From positions 682,001-746,000 of the forward strand of contig NZ_JAHVJO010000002.1 in NCBI RefSeq assembly GCF_019801215.1: a stretch of 64,000 nt of DNA, written 5' to 3'. The notes beneath the pieces are model-generated. The model did no database searches. It was not told the origin of the DNA and was given only the letters and a program-made list of their open reading frames with translations. This DNA is from Fictibacillus nanhaiensis (lineage in GTDB: Bacteria; Bacillota; Bacilli; Bacillales; Fictibacillaceae). Both the position numbers and the translations under genes were made by a program. Shown here piece after piece: positions 27,625 to 36,801 of this stretch. Each line of letters opens with the position of its first letter. Position 1 is the first letter of the stretch.

Positions 27625-27667
27625 TTGACGCGTCAACTAATATAAAATACGAAAAGCAACAAGTCAA
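27625..27667 (-). promoter_or_regulatory. marR-nitroreductase promoter with palindromic operator
   Basis: On the minus strand TTGACT (27667-27662), 17 bases, TATATT (27644-27639) form a strong sigmaA promoter. Directly after the -10 lies the perfect 12-base palindrome TTGACGCGTCAA (27625-27636), with further TTGAC half-sites just downstream. A MarR dimer here would sit on the start point. Confidence 0.75.
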
Positions 27668-27698
27668 ACAATTAAACTCCCTCTATATTAACATTTGA

Positions 27699-27730
27699 AA
27701 AAAAGCACTCCATGTAGGAATGCTTTTTTA
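27699..27730 (-). terminator. Terminator after amidohydrolase gene
   Basis: AAGCATTCC pairs with GGAGTGCTT and runs into seven T on the minus strand; the reverse also has a T run. Confidence 0.85.
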
Positions 27731-27734
27731 TCAA

Positions 27735-29021
27735 TCACAATCGCTCTAACAGCTGTTTAGTCCGTTCTTTAGCGTTTGCCATCACTTTTTCTTCGTCTAT
27801 CGTTTTCAGCTCTCGTCCACGCATCACAACTTTACCATCGATAATGACCGTATCCACATCTTGGCCAGTCGCGGCATACACGAGCAGATTCGCCGTTTCA
27901 TGCCCAGGTGTCAAATGAAGCTTGTTCATATCCATCAGAATAACATCAGCTTTCTTTCCGATGGTCAACGAGCCCGTTTCTTCCCCGATCCCTAATATAT
28001 CTGCTCCGTTTTGTGTAGCCATCGTTAACACGTCATGTGCACTCAATACGCTCGCATCTTCGTATTTTAGCTTTTGGAACCAGCTCGCCGCCTTCATTTC
28101 AAAAAACAGATCAAGTGAACTGGCACTTGCCGGTCCGTCTGTCCCAAGACCCACCTTAATGCCTCTTTCACTTAGTTTCTTTACGTCGCTAATTCCACAA
28201 CCCAGCTTCGCGTTGCTAACAGGATTGTGAATAATACCCCCTCGCATCGACTTCAATACGTTATAATCTTCCTCATTAAAATGCACACCATGAGCGAGTA
28301 GTACAGGCCGCTCGAACACTCCTGCTTGATGTAAATATTCTATTGGTCTTACTTTATATTTTTCTAGAATCATTCGTTCTTCATCTTTTGTCTCAGCAAG
28401 ATGTATATGCAGTGGAACTTGTTTTGCTTCAGATAGATTTACCGCAGCTTTCAAGAATTCCGGCGGACACATGTATGGAGAATGAGGAGCGATCATCGTT
28501 GTAAGCCTGCCGTTTCCTTTTCCATGCCACCGATCCACCACGTCAGACGCTTCTCGTAAACGCCCCTCAACATTGTCGTCCATTGCAATAAGACCGCGTC
28601 CGATTACCGCTCGGATTCCTGAGGTTAAAGCCGCTTCAGCTACCATGTCCATTCCTATGTACATATCCGCATAAGCTGTCGTTCCGCTTTTTATCATTTC
28701 TGCCATCGATAGAAGAGCTCCCCAATACCGGTCCTCATCATTCATTCTCATTTCGAGGGGAAGCATTTTCTCGTTCAGCCACGTCATGAGAGGCACGTCA
28801 TCACTATAACAACGCAATAATGACATCGGCGTGTGCTGATGTCCGTTGATCAATCCAGGCATAGCAAGCATGCCTTTTCCGTCCAGCTTTTCAACAGACT
28901 CGTCAAAAGAAAAGTTTCCGATATTACGAATCACGTTATCTTGAATTAGCATGTCTCCTGATTGGACCTTCCACTTTCCATCTTCATCCACAGCCATGTA
29001 TCGAATATTTTGTATAAGCAT
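27735..29021 (-). CDS. mtaD: MTA/SAH-deaminase-like amidohydrolase
   Basis: Metal-dependent deaminase of the TrzA/AtzA/MtaD group, 428 residues. It has the HxH motif His61/His63 (NGHQHTPMSLLRC), HIHLAETKDE, LAHGVHF and the aspartate in GLGTDGPAS, which together bind one divalent metal. Family enzymes deaminate 5'-methylthioadenosine or S-adenosylhomocysteine, or guanine-like substrates. It sits near speE, which makes methylthioadenosine, but in its own transcription unit. Substrate is inferred; gene symbol is by family resemblance. Confidence 0.78.
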   Translation of the reverse strand: MLIQNIRYMAVDEDGKWKVQSGDMLIQDNVIRNIGNFSFDESVEKLDGKGMLAMPGLINGHQHTPMSLLRCYSDDVPLMTWLNEKMLPLEMRMNDEDRYWGALLSMAEMIKSGTTAYADMYIGMDMVAEAALTSGIRAVIGRGLIAMDDNVEGRLREASDVVDRWHGKGNGRLTTMIAPHSPYMCPPEFLKAAVNLSEAKQVPLHIHLAETKDEERMILEKYKVRPIEYLHQAGVFERPVLLAHGVHFNEEDYNVLKSMRGGIIHNPVSNAKLGCGISDVKKLSERGIKVGLGTDGPASASSLDLFFEMKAASWFQKLKYEDASVLSAHDVLTMATQNGADILGIGEETGSLTIGKKADVILMDMNKLHLTPGHETANLLVYAATGQDVDTVIIDGKVVMRGRELKTIDEEKVMANAKERTKQLLERL

Positions 29022-29138
29022 TTAGAGTACCTCCTGTCTAACTGCCATTATAGCATTTCATTTTCTTTCTTACGTTTAAGAGACTTCTTTTTTCACCATA
29101 CTAGATAAGAAAAAGGGAAGAAAAGAGGAGGGCGGATT

Positions 29139-31202
29139 ATGAAATTTTGGCAGGTCTATAAAGAAGCGACGAAACAGCAAAAAATACGCTGGATGAAAAA
29201 ATGGGGTCTTATCACTTCTGGAAGCTGCATTCTAGTGTTCATTGGACTTTTATTGCTTGCAAAACTCATGGGTCCCCCTGCTCTGCTCGTCCCTCAAACG
29301 ACTATCATGTATGCTGCCGACGGTTCGAAAATGGGCGAGATCAACAACGGAGGGCAGAACCGATATTGGGTGCCTTTAGAAAAGATCGACAAGCATGTTA
29401 TTTCTGCCACTCTTTCCATTGAAGATAAAAGTTTTTATAACCATAATGGATTTGATTTTAAAAGAATCGCAGGTGCACTTTTAGCAGATATAAAAGCGGG
29501 CGCTAAAGTACAGGGCGCGAGTACGATCACACAGCAGTATGCCCGAAATCTTTTTTTAACCCATGAAAAAACATGGCGCAGAAAGTTTCAGGAAGCCTTT
29601 TACACGTTAAGGCTAGAGATGAGTTATTCAAAGGATGAGATATTAGAAGGTTATTTGAACACGATCTATTACGGTCACGGTTCATACGGTATTCAGTCTG
29701 CTTCCCGTTTTTATTTTGGAAAAAATGCAGAAGACCTGTCGCTCAGCGAGTCCAGTTTGCTTGCCGGCATCCCAAAAGGACCGAGCTTCTATTCTCCTAT
29801 TCTTCATGAAGATAATGCGAAAAAAAGACAAGACATCATCCTTGCAAGCATGGTTGAAGATGGAGCCATTAAGAAAGAACAGGCAAAGGAAGCACTTTCC
29901 AAAAAATTAACCTATGTACAAGAAGAAGACGAAGAGGCTGCAACAATCGCTCCCTATTTTCAGGATGCTGTGATGCGCACGTTAAAAAAGGAGCTGAACA
30001 TTCATGCGAACTCCATTCAATTCGGCGGTCTGCGCATCTACACGACCCTTGACCCAAAAATGCAAGAGATGGCAGAGCATACGATCGAAAACCGAATCAT
30101 CGACAACAGCAGCATTCAGACAGCACTCGTGGCAATGGATCCACGAAGCGGTGATGTGAAAGCACTCATAGGAGGCAGGGATTTTGAAGAAAGCTCATTC
30201 AACCGGGCACTGCAAGCAAAAAGAGCTCCAGGTTCAACCTTTAAGCCTTTCCTTTATTACACCGCTTTAGAGCATGGTTATACAGCATCCACCCCGATCA
30301 AGTCAGAACCTACGACGTTCGTTATGGGTGATGGAGTCTCAGATTACAAACCGAAGAACTTTAAGAACCGGTACGCGAACGATTTTATAACGATGGCCCA
30401 GGCGTTAGCTCTATCAGACAACATTTATGCGGTAAAAACAAACCTATACCTTGGTCCAGATAAGCTCGTAAAAACAGCAAAGAAATTCGGGATAAAAAGT
30501 GAACTTGCAGGCATCCCTTCCCTTGCACTCGGTTCAAAAAGTGTTGGCGTATTAGAGCTCACGAACGCATACGGCGTTTTTGCAAACGGCGGCAAAAAAG
30601 TAGAGCCCGTTTTTATCTCGAAGATCACCAACTCTAAAGGCGATGTGCTCTATAAGCATGAATACAAAAGTGAGCAAGTTATCGACGAAAACAAAGCGTT
30701 TGTCATGACAGATCTTTTATCGGGAACATTTGATGAAAAATTAAACGCCTACACGAGCGTAACCGGCGCAAGCATCAATCAATATTTAACGGTGCCTGTG
30801 GCGGGAAAATCCGGTTCCACTCCTACAGACAGCTGGATGATTGGCTATGCCCCTCAACTCGTAACAGGCGTATGGGTCGGGTACGATAAAAACGAAGAGC
30901 TGCATGACGTTAACGATACGGGTTACTCAAAGCGTATCTGGGCCTATTTTATGAAAGACGTACTAAAAGATGAAAAGATCCTCTCGTTTCAACAGCCAGA
31001 AGGCGTGACGGCAGTAACGATCAATCCGAAAAACGGAAAGCTCGCTACAGACAGCTGCCCGGTAACGCGCATCTCTTATTATGAAAAAGGAACAGAACCT
31101 GTTGAATTTTGTGATGAGCATGGTGTTTCTGAGGAAATAAAAGAAAAACTGGAGAAAAAAGAGAAGGAAAAAGGCTTTTTCCGGCGGATTTTTTCTTGGT
31201 AG
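29139..31202 (+). CDS. pbpG: Class A penicillin-binding protein (PbpG/YwhE)
   Basis: Bifunctional cell-wall synthase, 687 residues. A membrane anchor lies at about 24-47. The glycosyltransferase domain (GT51) has catalytic Glu95 in EDKSFYNHNG and the GASTITQQYARNLF motif. The transpeptidase domain has Ser366-T-F-Lys369, Ser426-Asp-Asn428 and Lys557-Ser-Gly559; the third box reads KSG rather than the more common KTG. B. subtilis PbpG (PBP2d) acts in the forespore during peptidoglycan assembly, and the syntenic position before ywhD supports this identity. GAGGAGGGCGG precedes the ATG. Confidence 0.93.
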   Translation: MKFWQVYKEATKQQKIRWMKKWGLITSGSCILVFIGLLLLAKLMGPPALLVPQTTIMYAADGSKMGEINNGGQNRYWVPLEKIDKHVISATLSIEDKSFYNHNGFDFKRIAGALLADIKAGAKVQGASTITQQYARNLFLTHEKTWRRKFQEAFYTLRLEMSYSKDEILEGYLNTIYYGHGSYGIQSASRFYFGKNAEDLSLSESSLLAGIPKGPSFYSPILHEDNAKKRQDIILASMVEDGAIKKEQAKEALSKKLTYVQEEDEEAATIAPYFQDAVMRTLKKELNIHANSIQFGGLRIYTTLDPKMQEMAEHTIENRIIDNSSIQTALVAMDPRSGDVKALIGGRDFEESSFNRALQAKRAPGSTFKPFLYYTALEHGYTASTPIKSEPTTFVMGDGVSDYKPKNFKNRYANDFITMAQALALSDNIYAVKTNLYLGPDKLVKTAKKFGIKSELAGIPSLALGSKSVGVLELTNAYGVFANGGKKVEPVFISKITNSKGDVLYKHEYKSEQVIDENKAFVMTDLLSGTFDEKLNAYTSVTGASINQYLTVPVAGKSGSTPTDSWMIGYAPQLVTGVWVGYDKNEELHDVNDTGYSKRIWAYFMKDVLKDEKILSFQQPEGVTAVTINPKNGKLATDSCPVTRISYYEKGTEPVEFCDEHGVSEEIKEKLEKKEKEKGFFRRIFSW

Positions 31203-31210
31203 TGTTTTGG

Positions 31211-31245
31211 AGCCCTGTCAGCCTGTGGCTGGCGGGGCTTTTTTA
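31211..31245 (+). terminator. Terminator after pbpG
   Basis: AGCCC...CAGCC pairs with GGCTG...GGGCT and is followed by six T. Confidence 0.8.
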
Positions 31246-31301
31246 TGGGCAGATGGTGATGAATGCACGTGATAGGGTAGCAATCATCGAGCACGGGTGG
31301 T

Positions 31302-31405
31302 GAATCCAAAAGTTTTGGCCCTGAATCCACGAGTTTTGGCCCTGAATCCAAAAGTTTTTGTCGTTTATCCACGAGTTTACATATTTCGACATTTTTTGAT
31401 ACCAC
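31302..31405 (+). repeat. 21-bp phased repeat array, copy 2
   Basis: Units start at 31302, 31323, 31344 and 31365, exactly 21 bp apart. The first three are GAATCCAAAAGTTTTGG-like or GAATCCACGAGTTTTGG; the fourth is TTATCCACGAGT with the tail TTTACATATTTCGACA. CGGGTGG sits just before the first unit, as in copy 3. This is the main content of the 398-base pbpG-ywhD gap; both genes point toward it. Confidence 0.9.
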
Positions 31406-31451
31406 CTGCACAACCCGTACGTCCTACACTCCCCACACAAACTGTACAAAA

Positions 31452-31495
31452 TAAAATGCCCGGAAGCTTAAAATAAGCCCCGGGCACTTTATTGT
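31452..31495 (-). terminator. Terminator after ywhD
   Basis: On the minus strand GTGCCCGG pairs with CCGGGCAT, with an inner CTTA/TAAG pairing, followed by TTTATTTTG. Confidence 0.7.
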
Positions 31496-31600
31496 CCTAG
31501 AAACATTGTGTGTACAATGCTACCTATAGTTTAATGGAAGTGCTTTCTTGTCACAAGTTTTTTGAAAAATGTTCAAAAAAGGTTCATAACTTTGCCATTT

Positions 31601-32143
31601 TTATTCCACTAATGATTGAATTTCATCACTTGAGCGATTAAACATTCCTTCATCATGCTCTTTTAAAAAGTTACCAAGCACTCGACGAGCGTTTTCGTCC
31701 ATCTCTGAAACCATTACGCGGCCTTTCATGGATTTATCCATACGGTTCACGTGCTCTGGCAAGCTTTTATACCCTCTGCGGGCATCTTTATCAACCTGCA
31801 TTTCACAAGCGGTTAACCCGAAGTAATAAGGACCTTGCTGCGAGCGGTTGATCGTTACCCAAACAAGCCAATACAGACGCGGGTTTGGAGTATCTTCCCG
31901 GTTTGGCGTGAACTTGATGCGTTTTTCAACTTCACTTCGTGCATGCATCGCACCCATATCGATATACGCGATCGCATCCTCTACATCCACGATTACCGGT
32001 GTAACATGATCTAGAGTCAAGCTTCCGACACCATATCCCCCATGACCGTCGGTAGAGTCACCGCTAATGATTGTGAATCCCATTCCTTTTTTCTTTTTGT
32101 CGTTATCTTTTCCTTCATTATTGGAATTGAAAAAATCTTTCAT
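31601..32143 (-). CDS. ywhD: YwhD family protein
   Basis: Conserved Bacillaceae protein of 180 residues without a known activity. The central part (LTLDHVTPVIVDVEDAIAYIDMGAMHARSEVEKRIKF and YYFGLTACEMQ) is recognisable as YwhD. I use the ATG at 32143 because GAGGAG lies 8 bases before it. It keeps its B. subtilis position next to pbpG and is a single-gene unit. Confidence 0.88.
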   Translation of the reverse strand: MKDFFNSNNEGKDNDKKKKGMGFTIISGDSTDGHGGYGVGSLTLDHVTPVIVDVEDAIAYIDMGAMHARSEVEKRIKFTPNREDTPNPRLYWLVWVTINRSQQGPYYFGLTACEMQVDKDARRGYKSLPEHVNRMDKSMKGRVMVSEMDENARRVLGNFLKEHDEGMFNRSSDEIQSLVE

Positions 32144-32231
32144 GCTTCCAGCTCCTCTAAACATTCATTATTACCACGTATTGTATCACAAATTCGATAA
32201 AACGCTTATGCAAGAAACTTATGAAAATAGG

Positions 32232-32290
32232 TTGAATAAATCCCTAAAAACGAATAATATATATCATGTACTTATAAATTGTTCGTATTT
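32232..32290 (+). promoter_or_regulatory. Purine permease promoter with PurR box pair
   Basis: TTGAAT (32232-32237), 17 bases, TAATAT (32255-32260) form a sigmaA promoter. AAAAACGAATAAT (32246-32258) and ATTGTTCGTATTT (32278-32290) form an inverted pair close to the B. subtilis PurBox AWWWCCGAACWWT, 19 bases apart. Overlap with the -10 fits repression by PurR when adenine is plentiful. No guanine riboswitch is seen in this leader. Confidence 0.6.
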
Positions 32291-32305
32291 TGGAGGTTTC
32301 AACTT

Positions 32306-33619
32306 ATGCTTTCTTCCTTTTTTAAACTAAAAGAACTTGGTACAACAGTAAAAACTGAAATTTTAGCAGGAATTACCACCTTTTTAACGATGGTCTATAT
32401 CGTCGTAGTGAATCCGATTATTCTTCATTCAGCAGGTGTTCCTTTTGACACAGTCTTTATGGCGACGATTATTGCCACAGTTGTCGGAACTCTTTGGATG
32501 GCCCTTTTCGCGAACTACCCGATCGCCATTGCTCCAGGGATGGGGTTAAACGCGTATTTTGCATTCTCAGTCGTAGGTAACAATACTAATATTGATTATC
32601 GCATCGCGTTCGGCGCAGTTTTTGTTGCCGGTCTACTTTTTGTAATCTTATCGTTAACACCGTTTCGTGAAAAATTAATTGAGTCGATTCCAGCAAACTT
32701 AAAGCACGGAATTACAGCAGGCATCGGACTTTTCATCGCTTTTATCGGAATGCGTTTAACAGGCATTATCGTTGCACACCCTGAAAACTTAGTCAGTCTC
32801 GGCAACTTGCATTCGCCAACAGTATTGCTTGCACTTGGCGGACTTGCGATTACACTCGTCCTAATGGCTCTTAACATAAATGGTGCTCTGTTCTTCGGAA
32901 TGATCATTACAGGTGCTATTGCTTACTTCACTAATCAGTTAAAATTCGATGGCTTTGTTGCAGCGCCTAACTTACCAAAGGAACTATTCATTTTCGGCGA
33001 CCCAATTACAGCTTTTGGAGACGTGTTCCAATACGGATTATATGCAGTCGTGTTTTCGTTCTTGCTCGTCACGATCTTTGATACAACCGGAACAATGGTC
33101 GGTGTTGCTGAACAAGCAGGTCTAATGAAAGGCAACAAAATGCCTCGCGCTCGTCAGGCACTTCTAGCCGATTCTGTTGCCACAACAGTCGGTGCAGCTT
33201 TCGGAACGAGTCCAACGAGTGCATATATCGAGTCCTCTTCAGGTGTTGCAGCTGGCGGACGTTCGGGTTTAACATCTGTTGTAGTTGCTGTATTGTTTAT
33301 CGCTGCTGCATTCTTTGCACCTCTCGTAAGTGCGATTTCAGGTCTCGCAGCAATCACCGCTCCAACATTAATCATTGTTGGCAGCTTAATGCTTGCTTCA
33401 CTTAGCAAGATCAACTGGAATGAGCTTGACGAAGCGTTTCCGGCTTTCTTAATTATCTTAACGATGCCGTTAACTTCAAGTATCGCTACAGGAATTGCTC
33501 TTGGATTCATTTCTTACCCGATTTTGAAGATCGTAAAAGGCAAGTATCGTGAAGTTCCATTCTTAGTCTATTTATTCGCTGTACTGTTCTTTTATCAGCT
33601 CGCCTTTTTGCCTCACTAA
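32306..33619 (+). CDS. Purine permease, AzgA/PbuG type
   Basis: NCS2-family nucleobase:cation symporter of the AzgA-like branch, 437 residues with about 12 to 14 membrane helices. Signature segments are GMGLNAYFAFSVVG, TIFDTTGTMVGVAEQAGLM and SADSVATTVGAAFGTSPTSAYIESSSGVAAGGRSG-like sequence. It probably imports hypoxanthine/guanine (PbuG) or adenine-type purines. GGAGG 9 bases before the ATG at 32306 sets the start. The upstream PurR boxes support purine transport. Confidence 0.9.
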   Translation: MLSSFFKLKELGTTVKTEILAGITTFLTMVYIVVVNPIILHSAGVPFDTVFMATIIATVVGTLWMALFANYPIAIAPGMGLNAYFAFSVVGNNTNIDYRIAFGAVFVAGLLFVILSLTPFREKLIESIPANLKHGITAGIGLFIAFIGMRLTGIIVAHPENLVSLGNLHSPTVLLALGGLAITLVLMALNINGALFFGMIITGAIAYFTNQLKFDGFVAAPNLPKELFIFGDPITAFGDVFQYGLYAVVFSFLLVTIFDTTGTMVGVAEQAGLMKGNKMPRARQALLADSVATTVGAAFGTSPTSAYIESSSGVAAGGRSGLTSVVVAVLFIAAAFFAPLVSAISGLAAITAPTLIIVGSLMLASLSKINWNELDEAFPAFLIILTMPLTSSIATGIALGFISYPILKIVKGKYREVPFLVYLFAVLFFYQLAFLPH

Positions 33620-33640
33620 AAATGAATAGGCATCATACAA

Positions 33641-33682
33641 AGCTATCCTAGGGGGATCTTTCTCTTTAGGATAGCTTTTTTA
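33641..33682 (+). terminator. Terminator after purine permease gene
   Basis: AGCTATCCTA pairs with TAGGATAGCT and is followed by six T. Confidence 0.88.
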
Positions 33683-33809
33683 TGAACAAAATTAGCGAAC
33701 TGAGTGGTAGAGCACCCGGGGAAGGGAAAAAGTTTTTTTTGCTTTGGTTTCGAATCAGAAGACTTGCATTAAGCCGCTCAAGAATTTCTTGTCTAAACCA
33801 TAAAGAAAA

Positions 33810-33854
33810 GACCGGTCAGCCCTTATCAAATTGGGCTGCTTCCGGCCTTTTTTT
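33810..33854. terminator. Bidirectional terminator before lipoprotein gene
   Basis: GACCGG-CAGCCC pairs with GGGCTG-CCGGCC, with seven T on the plus side and TTTTCTTT on the minus side. It closes the minus-strand lipoprotein transcript. The plus strand between 33683 and 33809 holds no convincing gene. Confidence 0.8.
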
Positions 33855-34296
33855 ATTTCTTATCTAAAACAGACGCTACCACATACTTTTTCTCATTTTC
33901 AAAAAAGGATTTTGTGACGCGGTATGTTCCAGCGTCTTGATCTTTTAAATCGATCTTTTGCTCATAGTTCTCTCCCGCTTTAACGAGAATCATTTGTTCG
34001 GTAAACATTTGATCCGAATTGACTTTTTCCCACTTGCCATCGTTCCATTTTTCCAGTGAATATGCCGTTCCTGTACCAACCTCTTGTTCAGAACCATTCC
34101 GCAAAATAAATTGAGCTTCATCACTTGCCTCTTCTAGCTTCACTTCTGCTTTTACTCCGGCTTCCTCGGCTGGTATATCATTCTCTACTTGGGGTGCCCC
34201 GTTCTTTATGTCCTCTTCTGGCACGGGTTTGCTGCCACAAGCGGCAAGGAGAACGAGCAGACTTGCCATCACAAACAGCTTCATGTATTTCATCAC
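33853..34296 (-). CDS. Small lipoprotein with Ig-like domain
   Basis: Exported lipoprotein of 147 residues. The N terminus is basic and hydrophobic and ends in the lipobox LLAAC, so the mature chain starts at about Cys20 tethered to the membrane. The rest reads like a bacterial Ig-like beta-sandwich found in Bacillus lipoproteins (QFILRNGSEQEVGTGTAYSLEKWNDGKWEKV, GTYRVTKSF). AGGAGGGC lies before the ATG. Function unknown. Confidence 0.75.
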   Translation of the reverse strand: MMKYMKLFVMASLLVLLAACGSKPVPEEDIKNGAPQVENDIPAEEAGVKAEVKLEEASDEAQFILRNGSEQEVGTGTAYSLEKWNDGKWEKVNSDQMFTEQMILVKAGENYEQKIDLKDQDAGTYRVTKSFFENEKKYVVASVLDKK

Positions 34297-34403
34297 AATG
34301 CCCTCCTTTCTCTATTAGTCGCAGCTCCTAGTAAAAAGTTTCATATAAAGAGTTCGTTTACACTTCTATAGGGGTGGATATGCTGATACAAAGGGGTGCA
34401 ATC

Positions 34404-34613
34404 ATGAAACTATGGCTACCGCTATTTATTATTTCGTTTCTCTTTTTAGGACTAGGCATCGGGTATTATGCAACTCGTCTCTATGAAAAAAGCATTGCCT
34501 TAGGATTTATTACGACATTGCTAGGAATCATTATTCCATTTTTTTTGTTTATAGGATGTATGTATGTGTTTGGTTTGTATAATAACGGAAACCCGCTGCA
34601 ATTTAAATGGTAA
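34404..34613 (+). CDS. Small two-helix membrane protein
   Basis: A 69-residue protein with two hydrophobic stretches (LWLPLFIISFLFLGLGIGYY and the following GFITTLLGIIIPFFLFIGCMY), not a family I recognise. The ATG at 34404 has AAAGGGGTG just upstream. It is divergent from the lipoprotein gene and ends at a shared terminator with ywgA. Confidence 0.6.
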   Translation: MKLWLPLFIISFLFLGLGIGYYATRLYEKSIALGFITTLLGIIIPFFLFIGCMYVFGLYNNGNPLQFKW

Positions 34614-34615
34614 AC

Positions 34616-34659
34616 AAAAACCTGTTCTTAGGCTGATACGCTAGGCCCTTAAACAGGTT
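34616..34659. terminator. Bidirectional terminator between small membrane gene and ywgA
   Basis: AACCTGTT pairs with AACAGGTT; T-rich on both sides, with an inner GGC/GCC pairing. Confidence 0.75.
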
Positions 34660-34664
34660 TATTT

Positions 34665-35168
34665 TTATTGGATTGAGTTTTTTAATGCAGAAATATAGGC
34701 AAAGGCTTCGGTCATTTCTTCCTCTGTATACTTTTGCTTCGCTTTTACCGTTTGAACCTTTTCTTTAATCTCATCTCTATCCAGCTTTTCAAAATACATA
34801 ATCGTTGAAACAAGCTCTAAAAAGCGAGACGATTGCTCATTCATAGATTTCACGCATGTTCCTAGCTTCTCGATTTCCGCTCCGTATGTGGAAAGAAGCT
34901 TTTGCCCCTCTTCGTTCACAGCGTATCGGTATTGCGAATATCCGCTAACCTTCTCTTTCACCTCATGAATATAGCCCATGTTACAGAGCTCTTCAATCTT
35001 AAGCGTCAATTCCTCAGAGTAAGGTCCATAAAAATGGAACTGGTATTTTTCTTGAAATGGAAAGTTCAGCTTCTTCGCAATATATACCATTTTCTGAAGC
35101 TTTTTGCGGCCAATCACTTCTCCGGCTGCCTGAATCAGTGTAACAACTTTTAAATGATCCTCAAACAC
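34665..35168 (-). CDS. ywgA: YwgA family protein
   Basis: Conserved Bacillaceae protein of 167 residues, recognised by EVIGRKKLQKMVYIAKKLNFPFQEKYQFHFYGPYSEEL. The fold resembles the Panacea/SocA-like helical antitoxin-type proteins, but no role is established. A GTG at 35168 with AGGGGG 7 bases before it is preferred over an ATG that abuts its own ribosome site. It follows ywfO by 31 bases and is probably co-transcribed. Confidence 0.8.
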   Translation of the reverse strand: MFEDHLKVVTLIQAAGEVIGRKKLQKMVYIAKKLNFPFQEKYQFHFYGPYSEELTLKIEELCNMGYIHEVKEKVSGYSQYRYAVNEEGQKLLSTYGAEIEKLGTCVKSMNEQSSRFLELVSTIMYFEKLDRDEIKEKVQTVKAKQKYTEEEMTEAFAYISALKNSIQ

Positions 35169-35199
35169 AGTACTTCCCCCTAACATCCTTTTTCTCGCT

Positions 35200-36483
35200 C
35201 TATTTATGTAAAATCTCTTTTATCTGTTTTTTTAACGTTTCATCTTGAATGGCTTCAATTAGATCCAGTGGATAATACAGCTTGTGATCTGTGCGCCGTT
35301 TGCCAGAGATGGCTTCCACCACGTCAGATTCTCTTGAAAGCTCCCGTATTTCTCCATTTGGTTTTAAAAGATTGATCGGTAACCGTTCTTCCTTTTCGCC
35401 TGGTCTGTAAAAATCATAAGGAAGATCAGACGACGAATCGACAACCAAATAATATTTTGGATGGATGCCGGCTTGAAGGAAATACTCAGATAAGAGGTGG
35501 CCTTCTGTAAATGAAACCATCTCCGTATACTTAAAAAGCTTTCTATCAATAAACCGGTGGCATAAATCACTTAAAATAGCGTCTTCCTCATCCAACCACG
35601 CCTGAAAATAATAATGGATCACACCTTCATCTAACGAAATATAATCTGCTAGCGATACATTTCCCTCAAAGAGCGTTTTAAAATGCTTCAGCTCTCCTTT
35701 AAAGGTATACCCTGTTTCATACAGTTCTTTAGCACGATGCAATATTTTGCTTAAAATGACCTCTGCACTGCGTGTCACCGGATGAAAATACACTTGCCAG
35801 TACATTTGATAACGGCTCATAATATAATCTTCCACCGCATGCATACCGCTGGATTTGATGACGACGCCATCCTCAGTTGGCCGCATGACTCGCAAGATCC
35901 GCTCAATATCAAAATTCCCGTAACTTACACCGGTAAAATAAGCATCTCTTAAAAGATAATCCATTCTGTCGGCATCGATCTGACTGGATATTAAGCTGAC
36001 GATTAGTTTATCTCTATGGGTTTTCGCGATCACTTCTGCCACTTGCTTCGGAAAATCGTCTCCCATCTGTAAAAGGATTTTATGAACTTCTGTATCTCCT
36101 AAAATAATCTCTCGGCTGAAATCTTCATGATCTACTCCAAACACTTTTTCAAAAGAATGAGAAAACGGTCCATGCCCTACATCATGAAGGAGTGCGGCTG
36201 ATAGAACGAGAAGGCGTTCTTCCGGGTCCCACGTTTTTTTTTCTTGAAAAATATCAATGATTCGCCTTGTAATCTCGTAAACACCGAGAGAATGGCTAAA
36301 TCGACTATGTTCTGCTCCATGAAACGTTAAATAAGTGGTACCAAGCTGCCTGATTCTTCGCAGTCTTTGAAACTCGCGTGTGCCGATCAGCCGCCATATG
36401 AGTTCATCACGAACGTGAATATAACGATGAACCGGGTCTTTAAACACTTTCTCTTCGTGCAACTTTCCTAATGGTTTAGCCAT
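35200..36483 (-). CDS. ywfO: HD-domain phosphohydrolase YwfO
   Basis: dNTP triphosphohydrolase-like HD protein of 427 residues. The motif H...HD...D is seen in HSRFSHSLGVYEITRRI, LLHDVGHGPFSHSFE and SSQIDADRMDYLLRDAYFTG. B. subtilis YwfO and relatives hydrolyse deoxynucleotides and have a C-terminal regulatory part. I prefer the ATG at 36483 (AGGG 9 bases upstream) over the one at 36513. The KVFKDPVHRYIHV opening is characteristic. Confidence 0.87.
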   Translation of the reverse strand: MAKPLGKLHEEKVFKDPVHRYIHVRDELIWRLIGTREFQRLRRIRQLGTTYLTFHGAEHSRFSHSLGVYEITRRIIDIFQEKKTWDPEERLLVLSAALLHDVGHGPFSHSFEKVFGVDHEDFSREIILGDTEVHKILLQMGDDFPKQVAEVIAKTHRDKLIVSLISSQIDADRMDYLLRDAYFTGVSYGNFDIERILRVMRPTEDGVVIKSSGMHAVEDYIMSRYQMYWQVYFHPVTRSAEVILSKILHRAKELYETGYTFKGELKHFKTLFEGNVSLADYISLDEGVIHYYFQAWLDEEDAILSDLCHRFIDRKLFKYTEMVSFTEGHLLSEYFLQAGIHPKYYLVVDSSSDLPYDFYRPGEKEERLPINLLKPNGEIRELSRESDVVEAISGKRRTDHKLYYPLDLIEAIQDETLKKQIKEILHK

Positions 36484-36801
36484 TGCATTTTTCCCTGCTC
36501 TTTCATTCAGCATTTATAGGTAAGAGTTCTCGTAAAAAAGAAAAATCCCTTCCTCATTTCTCATGTTGAAAAAGGTATTTTCTGCTCATTATTTGTTATT
36601 CACCCTAAAGAGAGTATACCCATTGTATCTTTTTTTTAACGACCAAAACAACCTCTATTTTTTTCTAGTTTCCTCTTTTTATATCGGACAGAACTGTAAA
36701 AAAATCCACATTTTCTTCGCCTCTTCATTTGAGTTATACTAGATGAAGCTTAATCCGGAAATGATAGATTTATATATAGAATATGCAGGAGGAACATGTT
36801 G
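36484..36801. other. Divergent intergenic region ywfO / methyltransferase
   Basis: 318 bases holding promoters in both directions. A TATACT -10 on the plus strand lies at 36735-36740, about 62 bases before the methyltransferase ATG. No RNA gene or strong hairpin was recognised. Confidence 0.4.

Noticed and set aside
33690-33770. tRNA-like words (AGTGGTAGAGCA resembling a D arm, GGTTTCGAATC resembling a T arm)
   Set aside because: No acceptor stem or anticodon arm pairs between them and the T arm carries an extra base. At most a chance or degraded resemblance.
33682-33867. 61-residue plus-strand frame after the purine permease
   Set aside because: It begins at the end of a terminator, has no ribosome site and reads through another terminator stem.
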